Position numbers and translations under genes: made by a program. 64,000 bases of DNA from Sulfidibacterium sp964456625 (lineage in GTDB: Bacteria; Bacteroidota; Bacteroidia; Bacteroidales; F082): the NCBI GenBank assembly GCA_964456625.1, contig CAYWBO010000005.1, positions 18,823 through 82,822 on the forward strand. Direction: 5' to 3'. The notes under the pieces are model-generated. The model was not told where the DNA came from. It ran no database searches and saw only the letters and a list, made by a program, of their open reading frames with translations. Below, piece by piece: positions 37,551-46,507 of the stretch. The stretch's first letter is position 1. Each line of letters begins with the position of its first letter.

Positions 37551-38378
37551 TTAGAACTTAATGATGGTCTGTCTTAACGCCACCAGATGTGTCAGTAAAT
37601 TCTCCAGCAGATCCAATTTTAACATATTGGCACCGTCTGATTTAGCCACAGCCGGATTGGGATGCGTTTCCAAAAAAATACCATCCACACCCACAGCTAT
37701 ACCTGCCCGGCCGATGGTTTCTATCAGATCGGGCCTGCCTCCCGTAACTCCCTCACTTTGATTGGGCTGCTGCAGCGAATGAGTAATGTCCAGCACTACG
37801 GGAACTCCGGATTTCTGCATCGCAGGAATGTTGCGATAATCCACAACGAGATCTCCATATCCGAACATGCTGCCGCGCTCCGTCAGCCAAACGTTTTCGT
37901 TGCCTGTTGAACGCACTTTGTCGACGGCGAAACGCATGGACTCGCCCGACACAAACTGTCCTTTCTTGATGTTGATAATCTTTCCCGTTTTTCCGGCAGC
38001 AATCAGCAATTCCGTCTGACGGCAGAGAAAAGCCGGGATCTGAAGCACATCTACATAAACGGACGCCATTTCTGCTTCTTCAGCCGTGTGAATATCTGTT
38101 ACAACCGGGATCTGCAATTCTCGCGAAATGTCCCTGAGGATGTTCAGCGCTTTTTCATCTCCGATCCCTGAAAAGGAATCCAGCTTGGACCTGTTGGCTT
38201 TCCGGTACGAAGCTTTAAAAATGAAAGGGATTTCAAGCTTGTGAGTGATTCTTTGAATTTCCTTTGCGATGGGATAAGCCATCTTTTCGTCTTCAATAAC
38301 ACAGGGCCCGGCCATCAGGAAGAAATTTCCCTTCTCGGTAAATTTTATATTCGGCAGATTTTCAACGCTTTTATGCAT
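37551..38378 (-). CDS. kdsA: 3-deoxy-8-phosphooctulonate synthase
   Basis: A 275-residue cytoplasmic enzyme that condenses phosphoenolpyruvate with arabinose 5-phosphate to give Kdo-8-phosphate for LPS inner core. Visible family motifs are MAGPCVIED near the start, FKASYRKANRSKLDSFSG (substrate loop), TDIHTAEEA, IPAFLCRQTEL, and GVDGIFLETHPNP near the end. The length is normal. The presence of Kdo synthesis agrees with the heptose genes at 58422-59558 in showing an LPS-bearing cell. It has its own -7 box and is followed by DUF3127, which has a separate promoter. Confidence 0.96.
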   Translation of the reverse strand: MHKSVENLPNIKFTEKGNFFLMAGPCVIEDEKMAYPIAKEIQRITHKLEIPFIFKASYRKANRSKLDSFSGIGDEKALNILRDISRELQIPVVTDIHTAEEAEMASVYVDVLQIPAFLCRQTELLIAAGKTGKIINIKKGQFVSGESMRFAVDKVRSTGNENVWLTERGSMFGYGDLVVDYRNIPAMQKSGVPVVLDITHSLQQPNQSEGVTGGRPDLIETIGRAGIAVGVDGIFLETHPNPAVAKSDGANMLKLDLLENLLTHLVALRQTIIKF

Positions 38379-38393
38379 GGAATTGAATTTTTA

Positions 38394-38401
38394 CAAAGTT
38401 A
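38394..38401 (-). promoter_or_regulatory. -7 box of kdsA
   Basis: Minus strand TAACTTTG, a perfect TAnnTTTG match, 16 bases upstream of the ATG at 38378. Confidence 0.65.
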
Positions 38402-38421
38402 AGAAATGTTTGATTTGCTTT

Positions 38422-39189
38422 TTACGATCCACTAGCCGCATTGTCTAGGGAAAATGGATATTCCACTTTTTCCAGAAAAAGGCCCCTGGCCGGGACCGAA
38501 TAACCGGCTTCGGAACGGTCTTTTGCCTGAATGACGTCTTCCATTTCGTCCGGTTTCATTTTTCCTTTGCCCACCTCCAGCAGCGTCCCGACCACCGCGC
38601 GCACCATATTTCTTAAGAACCTGTCGGCAGTGATCGTGAAAATAAGCTTATCGCCCTGCACTTCCCAAAAGGCTTCCTTGATCACACAATCGTTGGTTTT
38701 GGTCTGCGTATGGAGTTTTGAAAAACTTGTAAAGTCAGTGAATTTCAATAAATGTCCCGCCGCTTCCTGCATGGCTTCCACATCGAGCGTACCGGTATAT
38801 TCCAGGCAAAAATCCCTGTCGAAAGGAGCCTTCCTCCTCGAAATATAATATTTATATGTCCTTTGAGTGGCACTGAAACGGGCATGATAATCCCCGGGAA
38901 CCTGATAAAGTCCGAAGATCACAATGTCATCGGAAAGGAAACTGTTCAACTTGGCGACAAAATCTTGTTCCGGAAAATTCAAGGGTACTTTCAAATCAAA
39001 ATGAGCGTAAAATTCCCGCGCATGAACGCCGGTATCCGTCCGCCCGCATCCCACCAGATTCACCGGATCGCCGGTCACCAAACCAATTTTATGATTCAGT
39101 TCTTCCTGAATGGTACGGGCATTTTCCTGGATCTGCCAACCATGATAAGCTGCACCCTTATATGCCAGTTTAAGAAAATACCGAACCAT
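38422..39189 (-). CDS. truA: tRNA pseudouridine(38-40) synthase TruA
   Basis: A 255-residue enzyme converting uridines 38-40 of the tRNA anticodon arm to pseudouridine. The catalytic aspartate is D52 in GCGRTDTGVHA, the invariant TruA motif. RFSATQRTYKYYI and RNMVRAVVGTLLEVGKGK further along are the second-half signatures. It follows obg by 26 bases on the same strand, so the obg-truA pair is probably cotranscribed from the obg promoter. Confidence 0.95.
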   Translation of the reverse strand: MVRYFLKLAYKGAAYHGWQIQENARTIQEELNHKIGLVTGDPVNLVGCGRTDTGVHAREFYAHFDLKVPLNFPEQDFVAKLNSFLSDDIVIFGLYQVPGDYHARFSATQRTYKYYISRRKAPFDRDFCLEYTGTLDVEAMQEAAGHLLKFTDFTSFSKLHTQTKTNDCVIKEAFWEVQGDKLIFTITADRFLRNMVRAVVGTLLEVGKGKMKPDEMEDVIQAKDRSEAGYSVPARGLFLEKVEYPFSLDNAASGS

Positions 39190-39215
39190 GTTTATCGTAA
39201 TAAAACGTGTTTTTA

Positions 39216-40205
39216 TCAGGAATTCAGAGCCTTCCAGAGCATGTCCTTCATCTGGGACAGCCCTTGTTGCGCCACCGATGAAATGAATACGGACGGAATA
39301 TCCGGCAATTCCCGTTTTATTTCATCCATCAGCTCGGCATCCAGCAGATCCGATTTGGAAATGGCCAGCACTCTTTGCTTGTCGAGCAATTCCGGATTGT
39401 ATTGTTTCAGTTCATTCAATAGAATGTTGTATTCTTTTTTGATGTCAGCCGAATCGGCAGGTACTAAAAACAGCAGCGCCGAATTTCTTTCGATATGGCG
39501 CAAAAACCGAAGCCCCAACCCTTTTCCTTCATGCGCTCCTTCAATAATACCGGGAATATCCGCCATCACAAAAGATTTCTGATCCCGGTAAGAAACAATA
39601 CCCAGATTGGGTTTCAGCGTAGTAAAAGGATAATCTGCAATTTCCGGCTTTGCTGCCGATACGACCGAAAGCAAGGTAGACTTTCCGGCGTTTGGAAATC
39701 CCACAAGTCCCACATCGGCCAGGAGCTTCAACTCGATGATCACCTCAGCTTCCACCCCTTCTTCGCCGGGCTGAGCGTATTTCGGGGTCTGGTTGGTAGC
39801 CGATTTAAAATGGTCGTTTCCCTGACCGCCCCGGCCACCCTGGATCAATACTATTTCCTGCTTGTCCTCCACTATTTCACCTAATACCTCCATGGTTTCA
39901 GCATTTCTCATGACCGTCCCGATGGGCACTTCCACCACAATATCTTTTCCATTGGCACCCGTGCTGGTCTGAGCACCACCGGCTTCACCATTTTCCGCAC
40001 GCAAATGCCTTGTGTAACGCAAATGCAACAAGGTCCACATCTGGGCATTCCCCCTGAAAATGATATCGCCCCCTTTACCGCCGTCACCGCCGTCAGGACC
40101 TCCTTTGGGAATATACTTTTCACGCCGGAAATGGACTGAACCGGGTCCGCCGTTTCCAGAACGACAGTAAATCTTTACGTAATCAACAAAATTGGATGAG
40201 GCCAT
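39216..40205 (-). CDS. obg: GTPase Obg
   Basis: A 329-residue ribosome-associated GTPase involved in 50S maturation and growth control. The Gly-rich Obg fold occupies about 1-158 (GGPGSVHFRREKYIPKGGPDG, GGRGGQGN). The G domain follows with FPNAGKSTLL (G1), TLKPNLG (switch I), DIPGIIEGA (G3) and SKSDLLD (G4). There is no C-terminal OCT domain, which makes it shorter than Bacillus Obg. It has its own -7 box, and truA lies directly downstream. Confidence 0.95.
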   Translation of the reverse strand: MASSNFVDYVKIYCRSGNGGPGSVHFRREKYIPKGGPDGGDGGKGGDIIFRGNAQMWTLLHLRYTRHLRAENGEAGGAQTSTGANGKDIVVEVPIGTVMRNAETMEVLGEIVEDKQEIVLIQGGRGGQGNDHFKSATNQTPKYAQPGEEGVEAEVIIELKLLADVGLVGFPNAGKSTLLSVVSAAKPEIADYPFTTLKPNLGIVSYRDQKSFVMADIPGIIEGAHEGKGLGLRFLRHIERNSALLFLVPADSADIKKEYNILLNELKQYNPELLDKQRVLAISKSDLLDAELMDEIKRELPDIPSVFISSVAQQGLSQMKDMLWKALNS

Positions 40206-40224
40206 AAAAAGTAAATTGGTGGTG

Positions 40225-40232
40225 CAAAAATA
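40225..40232 (-). promoter_or_regulatory. -7 box of obg
   Basis: Minus strand TATTTTTG, a perfect TAnnTTTG match, 20 bases upstream of the ATG at 40205. Confidence 0.6.
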
Positions 40233-40243
40233 GCGTAAAAGCT

Positions 40244-40882
40244 TTAATCCTTTAGTTTACGGACCAATAAAAGCCCGTCGCGAATCGACAACAGTACCTG
40301 GTGTACCCTGTCGTCATCCCGAACGTGGTCGTTAAAGTTGCGGATGCCCATGGTTTCTTTGTCAGGATTTTTGTCTTCGACCGCTTTTCCTCCCCACAAC
40401 ACATTATCAGCCAGAAAAAAACCACCTTTTCTCAGCTTGGGAAAGGCCAGCTCGTAATAATCTGTATACTGCGATTTATCCGCATCGATAAAAATCAGGT
40501 CGAAAGTTTCATCCAATGAAGGAATGATCTCCCGGGCATCGCCTTCCATAAATCTAATTTTTCCGTTGCTTTGAGATTTGTCAAAATAACGTTTGGCGAA
40601 AGGAGCAATTTCCTCATTCATATCCACCGTGATCAGGGTTCCGTCTTCGGGAAGTGCCTGCACCATCGACAGGGCGGAGTATCCCGTAAAAGTGCCGATT
40701 TCCAGAATCCGTTTCGGCTTGAGCATGGCAACAATCATCTCCAGAAACTTTCCCTGAACCTTTCCTGAAAGCATGTTAGGATAGTAGGTCTTCTGATGGG
40801 TTTCGCGGTTCAGGTCATATAATAAAGGTATTTCATCCGTAGTATGTGCTTCGATATATTCGTTCATCTCTTTGCTTAACAT
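40244..40882 (-). CDS. O-methyltransferase, CCoAOMT-like
   Basis: A 212-residue class I SAM-dependent methyltransferase. Motif I is ILEIGTFTGYSALSM (about 75-90), an acidic post-I segment LITVDMNEE binds the SAM ribose, and FIDADKSQYTDYYE matches the metal-coordinating motif of the catechol/caffeoyl-CoA O-methyltransferase family. DNVLWGGKV-type sequence (LADNVLWGG) is the second family signature. The acceptor substrate is not predictable. It sits 55 bases after the M16 peptidase gene on the same strand. Confidence 0.9.
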   Translation of the reverse strand: MLSKEMNEYIEAHTTDEIPLLYDLNRETHQKTYYPNMLSGKVQGKFLEMIVAMLKPKRILEIGTFTGYSALSMVQALPEDGTLITVDMNEEIAPFAKRYFDKSQSNGKIRFMEGDAREIIPSLDETFDLIFIDADKSQYTDYYELAFPKLRKGGFFLADNVLWGGKAVEDKNPDKETMGIRNFNDHVRDDDRVHQVLLSIRDGLLLVRKLKD

Positions 40883-40937
40883 GACATCTGATTTTTAATG
40901 AATAATTTTTTAACTAAAAATCCAAATATTTTCAATT

Positions 40938-42185
40938 TCAGGCTTCCCGGTTCTCATAAATTAAGGTACTTTGTGCCTCCGGGTCAAAGATGACTGAGGC
41001 AACTTCCTGGATATCTTCTGCCGTGATGGCATCCACCAGTTTGAATACTTTTTCCGAGCTATTGACGCTGTCTTTGTAAAGAAAAGCCTTGGCCACATCC
41101 AGCATCTCATTCAACGGGACTTCATCATTCATGGCCACCTGACCTTTAAACTGCTGCTTGGCGCTTGCCAGCTGCAATGCCCCCAGTTTTCGTGTCCTGA
41201 GTTTACCCAGCTCGCGCTGCACGAGGTCCAGGCTCCTTTCCACATGCTTCTCGTCTGTTCCCAGGTAAACGCCAAAAAAACCCGTATCCGAATAGGTCTG
41301 TACCGTGGACTCGATGGTATACGCAAAGCCGTATTTTTCTCGGATACCCAGATTTAACCGGGAGTTCATTGCCGGGCCACCCAACAGATTGTTCAGCAGC
41401 AGCAACGTCATTTTTTTCGGGTGATTGAAAGGAAAAGCAATATTTCCAGTAAGGCAGTGCGACAAATAAGACTGTTTTTGAACGACTTTCCGTGCAGGCA
41501 TATAACTCTCAAAAGAAGGCCTTAAAACCTCTTTTTTATTTTCAGGGATATCCTCGAAATGCTTTCTCACAAGCCGGACGAGCGTCTCAAAATCAATCTG
41601 TCCCACCGAGGAAATCACCATTTTTCTCGTATCGTAATTCCGGTTGACAAAACGAAAGATATCCTTCCGGGTAAATGACTCCACATGCGACCGGTCGCCC
41701 AGAATATTTCTTCCCAGCGGATGCCCGTCAAAAATCAAATTTTCAAAATCATCGAAAATCAGCTCTGCGGGATTGTCCTGATAAGAATTGATCTCATCCA
41801 GCACCACATCTTTCTCTTTCCGTATTTCCTTCTCGGGAAAGACGGAATGAAAAGCCACATCGGCAAAGATCTCGAGTGAACGCTCATAAAAGGGGCTCAG
41901 GAACGAAGCATAAATACAGGTTTCCTCCTTACTCGTGTAAGCATTCAGCTCCCCACCCACATTTTCAATCCGGCTGATAATATGATACGCTTTCCTCTTC
42001 CGGGTTCCTTTAAAGATCATGTGCTCAATAAAATGAGCCATGCCATTCTCCTGTTCCAGTTCGTCGCGCGAACCCGTATCCACCATGAGTCCGCAATGTG
42101 AAATCTGCCCGGGAATCTGCCGGTGAATGATCCTGATACCGTTTTTGAGCTGATAATACTGGTATGCCAACTTTTTTCCTTTCAA
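40938..42185 (-). CDS. M16 family zinc peptidase
   Basis: A 415-residue peptidase of the pitrilysin/processing-peptidase type. The inverted zinc motif HFIEH lies at 51-55 (H51, E54, H55), and the distal glutamate is probably in the VVLDEIN segment near 130. The C-terminal half has the usual inactive M16_C fold, with RLNLGIREKYGFAYTIES as its R/Y substrate-binding region. There is no signal peptide, so it is probably cytoplasmic. The only available starts are TTG at 42185 (preceded by an in-frame stop) or TTG at 42170. The -7 box at 42198-42205 would leave a leader under 10 bases for the first. Confidence 0.9.
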   Translation of the reverse strand: MKGKKLAYQYYQLKNGIRIIHRQIPGQISHCGLMVDTGSRDELEQENGMAHFIEHMIFKGTRKRKAYHIISRIENVGGELNAYTSKEETCIYASFLSPFYERSLEIFADVAFHSVFPEKEIRKEKDVVLDEINSYQDNPAELIFDDFENLIFDGHPLGRNILGDRSHVESFTRKDIFRFVNRNYDTRKMVISSVGQIDFETLVRLVRKHFEDIPENKKEVLRPSFESYMPARKVVQKQSYLSHCLTGNIAFPFNHPKKMTLLLLNNLLGGPAMNSRLNLGIREKYGFAYTIESTVQTYSDTGFFGVYLGTDEKHVERSLDLVQRELGKLRTRKLGALQLASAKQQFKGQVAMNDEVPLNEMLDVAKAFLYKDSVNSSEKVFKLVDAITAEDIQEVASVIFDPEAQSTLIYENREA

Positions 42186-42197
42186 CTATTTGAGGTG

Positions 42198-42205
42198 CAA
42201 AGATA
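42198..42205 (-). promoter_or_regulatory. -7 box of the M16 peptidase gene
   Basis: Minus strand TATCTTTG, a perfect TAnnTTTG match, 12 bases upstream of the TTG start at 42185. This implies a very short leader. Confidence 0.6.
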
Positions 42206-42307
42206 AGACAAAGCCCGGGTTTGAAGAACAAGCCTGAAAACATTTACGAAAACCATTGCGGAAATACTATTTAGAATAAGTCTAAATGTTAAATATTGTA
42301 AATTTAG

Positions 42308-42349
42308 TATGCATGCGAACTAATTTTACTATATATTTGTATGCATGCG
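42308..42349 (+). promoter_or_regulatory. Promoter with two probable MarR operator half-sites
   Basis: The -7 box TATATTTG (42332-42339) lies between two identical copies of TATGCATGCG, at 42308-42317 and 42340-42349. Each copy contains the palindromes ATGCAT and GCATGC, and they are spaced 32 bases start to start, about three helical turns. The second copy overlaps the first possible marR start codon. The arrangement fits autorepression by the MarR protein; this is inference from position and symmetry. Confidence 0.6.
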
Positions 42350-42824
42350 TAATAAAATTGATAAATACATGAAGCTGAACGAAACCATAGAATTTTATAT
42401 AAGGACCACATCTTTAGCCCTTTCAAGAATGTATAATGTCATTGCAAATCAGTATGGTATTACACAGACAGTGGGCTACATCTTAACTTATGTGGAAAAA
42501 GAAGGAACGCCTTCTACCAGGCTGGCACAGCAGCTTGGGATGAAAAATTCAAGTCTGACCCGCCTGTTGAAAAAAATGGAAGATGACGGTTGTATCACCC
42601 GTGTGGTAGATCAAAATGACAAAAGGATCATCCGCATCTTTCTGACTCCGCAAGGCATTGAAAGGAGGAAAATTGCAAAGAGAAAAGTGCTGGAGTTTAA
42701 CGAAAAGCTAATGGAAAAGGTCAGCAAGAGAGATCTGGATGCCTTTTTCAAAGTTTTCGAAGTCATTAAAGAACAGGTCGCTGATGAAATTACCGAAGCT
42801 ACCAAAAAGATCTCTTTGAACTAA
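42345..42824 (+). CDS. MarR family transcriptional regulator of the fatty-acid operon
   Basis: A winged-helix dimeric regulator of up to 159 residues. The recognition region TPSTRLAQQLGMKNSSLTRL and the wing DQNDKRIIRIFLTPQG are typical MarR features. It is 30 bases ahead of the hydratase/dehydrogenase gene, so it most likely controls the beta-oxidation operon, perhaps sensing an acyl-CoA. The longest start at 42345 lies where transcription should begin, given the -7 box at 42332-42339, and would be nearly leaderless. The ATG at 42369 (MKLNETIEF) leaves a normal short leader and may be the true start (151 residues). Confidence 0.9.
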   Translation: MRNKIDKYMKLNETIEFYIRTTSLALSRMYNVIANQYGITQTVGYILTYVEKEGTPSTRLAQQLGMKNSSLTRLLKKMEDDGCITRVVDQNDKRIIRIFLTPQGIERRKIAKRKVLEFNEKLMEKVSKRDLDAFFKVFEVIKEQVADEITEATKKISLN

Positions 42825-42854
42825 TAAAATTTCATTAACCTAATCTGATATATT

Positions 42855-45257
42855 ATGTTACGAAGAATTAAAAAAGTTGCGGTGTTGGGTTCCGGAGTCA
42901 TGGGCTCGGGCATTGCCTGTCATTTTGCCAACGTAGGCATCGAGGTACTGCTCCTTGACATCGTTCCCCGTGAGCTTACCGAAGAGGAAAAAGCCAAAGG
43001 CCTGACACTGCAGGACAAAGCCGTCAGAAACCGGATTGTGGACAAATCCCTGCAAGCCGCACTGGTTTCAAAACCCGCTCCCATCTATAAAAAATCTTTT
43101 GCTAACCGCATCAAAACAGGAAATTTTGATGATGACCTTTCCAAAATTAAGGACTATGATTGGGTGATTGAAGTTGTAGTCGAAAGACTGGATATCAAAC
43201 AACAGGTGTTTGAAAAAGTTGACAAACTGAGGAAACCGGGAACGCTGGTCACCTCCAATACCTCAGGCATCTCTATCGACCTCATGGCTGAAGGAAGAAG
43301 CGAAGATTTTAAAAAGAATTTCTGCGGGACACACTTCTTTAATCCCCCGCGTTACCTGCAATTATTTGAGATTATTCCGTCAAAATACACCGATCCCGAT
43401 GTGCTGTCATTCCTCAGTGATTATGCAGCCCGATTCCTCGGTAAAACTCCGGTGCTTGCCAAAGACACGCCAGCTTTCATCGCCAATCGCATCGGCACTT
43501 TCTCCATCATGGAGTTATTTAATAATGTAAAGAAATACGACCTGACGATCCCGGAAATTGACAGGCTCACCGGACCCGTGATCGGCCGCGCCAAATCAGC
43601 TACCTTCCGTACGGCGGATGTGGTGGGTCTGGATACGCTGGTGCACGTGGCCAATTACATCCACGAGACCGTAAAGGACGAGCGCGTTGACGCCTTTAAA
43701 ATTCCGGATTACCTTCAAAAGATGCTGGACAACAAATGGTTGGGGTCCAAAACAAAACAAGGCTTCTTCAAGAAAGTGGAAGAAGGCGGTGTAAAGAAAT
43801 TTCTCAGCATCAATTTCGACACCCTGGAATATCAGGAAGAACCCAGACCCAAATTTTCCGTACTGGAAAAAACCAAACCCATCGACGATTTGCGCAAGCG
43901 CATGCCCGTATTACTGGCTGACGAAGGGAAAGCAGGTGCCTTTTATCGGGATGCTTTCTACAGCTTATTCCAATACAGCTCCAACCGTATTCCTGAGATC
44001 ACAGGCGACATTTACAAGGTAGACGATGCCATGAATGCCGGTTTCGGATGGAAACTTGGTCCCTTCCAGACCTGGGATGCCGTAGGTGTTCCTGAAACAG
44101 TGAAAGCCATGGAAGAAGCCGGAAAGAAACCAGCAGCCTGGGTATACGATATGCTAAAAGCGGGCATCACCTCCTTCTATTCGGTGAAAGACGGATTCAA
44201 ACAATATTACGATCTGGACACCAAAGCGTACAAAGTAGTGCCAGGGCAGGAAAACACGCTTTCGTTGGAAGTGTTACGCGACACAAAAGTCATCTGGGAA
44301 AACAAGGATGTCAGCATCTTTGATCTGGGCGACGGCGTTTTAAATGTGGAATTCCATTCCAAGATGAACACCATCGGGCAGGGAACGCTGGAAGGTTTGA
44401 ATAAAGCCGTTGATATGGCTGAAGCGGAATACAAAGCGCTGGTCATTTCCAATGAAGGCGATAATTTCTCTGCCGGTGCCAACGTCGGGATGATTTATAT
44501 GCTGGCCGTGGAACAGGAATGGGAAGACCTCAATATGGCCGTTCAGTGGTTCCAGAAGACTACTATGAGGCTGCGCTACTCTTCCATTCCTGTGATCGCC
44601 GCACCACACGGCATGGTCCTGGGCGGCGGATGCGAGGTGTGTATGCACAGCGATAAAGTCATTGCACACGCAGAAACCTACATGGGACTCGTGGAATTCG
44701 GCGTCGGGCTGATCCCCGGAGGTGGTGGAACCAAAGAGTTTGCCCTCCGCCTGGGTGACGAACTGAAGTCAGGAGACATCCGTACCAACGCATTCCTGAA
44801 TCGCTATCTGAGCATCGGACAGGCAAAAGTTTCGACCTCTGCCTACGAAGCCTTCGATTTGGGTTACCTGCGTCCAGGTCTGGATGAAGTAATCGTTAGC
44901 CGGGCCCATCAACTGGCTTATGCCAAAAAGGTAGCACTGGAAATGGCTGACAAAGGATATTCTCAACCCGCACCCCGCAATGATGTCAAAGTACTGGGGA
45001 AAGAAGCCCTCGGAATGGTGTATGTCGGTTCCGACGGATTTAAAACAGGACACTACATGTCGGAACACGACGGCCTGATCGCTGAAAAGCTGGGCTGGGT
45101 ATTGTCCGGAGGCGAAATTTCACAAGCACTGACAAAAGTTTCCGAGCAATATCTTCTCGATCTGGAAAGAAAAGCTTTCCTGGAACTCTGCATGCAGCGT
45201 AAAACGCTGGAACGGATGAATAGCCTCATCACCAAAGGTAAGATCCTGAGAAATTAA
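42855..45257 (+). CDS. 3-hydroxyacyl-CoA dehydrogenase / enoyl-CoA hydratase (FadN-type)
   Basis: An 800-residue bifunctional beta-oxidation enzyme. The N-terminal half is the NAD-dependent dehydrogenase: AVLGSGVMGSGIACHFAN (dinucleotide fold, about 9-26) and GTHFFNPPRYLQLFEIIP with the catalytic His. Two 3HCDH C-terminal domains follow. The C-terminal half is a crotonase with SAGANVGM (oxyanion hole) and LGGGCE and EFGVGLIPGGGG, holding the two catalytic glutamates. The dehydrogenase-then-hydratase order and length match Bacillus FadN rather than E. coli FadB, which has the reverse order. The thiolase partner is 29 bases downstream. Confidence 0.93.
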   Translation: MLRRIKKVAVLGSGVMGSGIACHFANVGIEVLLLDIVPRELTEEEKAKGLTLQDKAVRNRIVDKSLQAALVSKPAPIYKKSFANRIKTGNFDDDLSKIKDYDWVIEVVVERLDIKQQVFEKVDKLRKPGTLVTSNTSGISIDLMAEGRSEDFKKNFCGTHFFNPPRYLQLFEIIPSKYTDPDVLSFLSDYAARFLGKTPVLAKDTPAFIANRIGTFSIMELFNNVKKYDLTIPEIDRLTGPVIGRAKSATFRTADVVGLDTLVHVANYIHETVKDERVDAFKIPDYLQKMLDNKWLGSKTKQGFFKKVEEGGVKKFLSINFDTLEYQEEPRPKFSVLEKTKPIDDLRKRMPVLLADEGKAGAFYRDAFYSLFQYSSNRIPEITGDIYKVDDAMNAGFGWKLGPFQTWDAVGVPETVKAMEEAGKKPAAWVYDMLKAGITSFYSVKDGFKQYYDLDTKAYKVVPGQENTLSLEVLRDTKVIWENKDVSIFDLGDGVLNVEFHSKMNTIGQGTLEGLNKAVDMAEAEYKALVISNEGDNFSAGANVGMIYMLAVEQEWEDLNMAVQWFQKTTMRLRYSSIPVIAAPHGMVLGGGCEVCMHSDKVIAHAETYMGLVEFGVGLIPGGGGTKEFALRLGDELKSGDIRTNAFLNRYLSIGQAKVSTSAYEAFDLGYLRPGLDEVIVSRAHQLAYAKKVALEMADKGYSQPAPRNDVKVLGKEALGMVYVGSDGFKTGHYMSEHDGLIAEKLGWVLSGGEISQALTKVSEQYLLDLERKAFLELCMQRKTLERMNSLITKGKILRN

Positions 45258-45286
45258 TCATTGTTAAACCTGAAAAAAATAAGATC

Positions 45287-46462
45287 ATGAATGCATATAT
45301 TGTAGGAGGATATCGTTCGGCAGTAGGAAAAGCACCCCGCGGCTCGTTGCGTTTTACACGCCCTGATGACATCTCAGCTGTTGTCATCAGGCATCTGATG
45401 AATGACTTTCCCCAAATCGAAAAATCAGAAATTGACGACATCGTTGTCGGAAATGCTTTTCCGGAAGCCGAAACAGGAATGAACATGGGACGTCTGCTGT
45501 CACTGATGTCTATGGATTCCGTAGATGTACCGGGATCGACCATCAACCGCTTTTGTTCCTCAGGTATCGAATCTATCGCCATCGCTTCCGCAAAAATTTC
45601 GGCGGGAATCGCTGATATGATCATTGCCGGAGGCGCAGAAACCATGTCGATGATCAATATTGGTGGCTGGCGGCTGGTTCCCAACCCGGATGTAGCCAAA
45701 AGCAATCCCAATTGGTTCCTGAGTATGGGACTTACCTCCGAAATGGTGGCACGGGAATACAACCTCAAACGTGAAGATCTGGACGCATTTGCCGTTCAAT
45801 CCAACGCCAAAGCCGTAAATGCCATCGACAAAGGGTATTTCAAAGATCAAATCACGCCTATCACTGTCAAAGAAAATTATTACGAAGATGGGAAAATGAA
45901 AACCAAAGAAACGGTTTTCGACATGGATGAAGGTCCCCGCAGGGGAACCACGCTGGAAGGACTGGCAAAACTCAGACCGGCATTTGCTGCCGACGGGCTT
46001 TCCACCGCCGGAAATTCATCCCAGATGTCCGATGGTGCCGCCTTCGTGCTGGTGGTTTCTGAAAAAGCGCTCAAACGCTACAATCTGAAACCCATTGCCC
46101 GTTTGGTGGATTACCAGGTGGCAGGGGTCGATCCTTACAAAATGGGCATCGGACCGGTAAAAGCCATTCCGAAAGTGTTGAAACATGCCGGCATGAAACT
46201 AGCAGATATTGATCTTATCGAGCTGAACGAAGCTTTTGCCACTCAGTCGATGGTCGTTGTGAAAGAACTCGGCATCAACCCGGACATCCTGAATGTGAAC
46301 GGAGGGGCCATTGCTTTGGGTCACCCGTTAGGATGTACCGGAGCCAAGCTCACGGTTCAGATCCTGAACGAACTCAAACGCCGCAACAAGAAATATGGCA
46401 TGGTCACTATGTGTATCGGTACCGGCCAGGGCGCTGCGGGAATTTTCGAAATGCTATCCTAG
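45287..46462 (+). CDS. fadA: Acetyl-CoA C-acyltransferase (3-ketoacyl-CoA thiolase)
   Basis: A 391-residue thiolase that cleaves 3-ketoacyl-CoA in the last beta-oxidation step. The nucleophilic cysteine is C90 in NRFCSSG. The catalytic His lies in GGAIALGHPLG and the second Cys in MCIGTGQG, the three standard active-site blocks, and LNEAFA is also present. The length is normal. It lies between the FadN-type enzyme (29 bases upstream) and acyl-CoA dehydrogenase (45 bases downstream) and is read from the same operon. Confidence 0.95.
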   Translation: MNAYIVGGYRSAVGKAPRGSLRFTRPDDISAVVIRHLMNDFPQIEKSEIDDIVVGNAFPEAETGMNMGRLLSLMSMDSVDVPGSTINRFCSSGIESIAIASAKISAGIADMIIAGGAETMSMINIGGWRLVPNPDVAKSNPNWFLSMGLTSEMVAREYNLKREDLDAFAVQSNAKAVNAIDKGYFKDQITPITVKENYYEDGKMKTKETVFDMDEGPRRGTTLEGLAKLRPAFAADGLSTAGNSSQMSDGAAFVLVVSEKALKRYNLKPIARLVDYQVAGVDPYKMGIGPVKAIPKVLKHAGMKLADIDLIELNEAFATQSMVVVKELGINPDILNVNGGAIALGHPLGCTGAKLTVQILNELKRRNKKYGMVTMCIGTGQGAAGIFEMLS

Positions 46463-46507
46463 GTTTCCATCATTAACAAGAATTATTAACTTCAAAATAT
46501 TACAACT

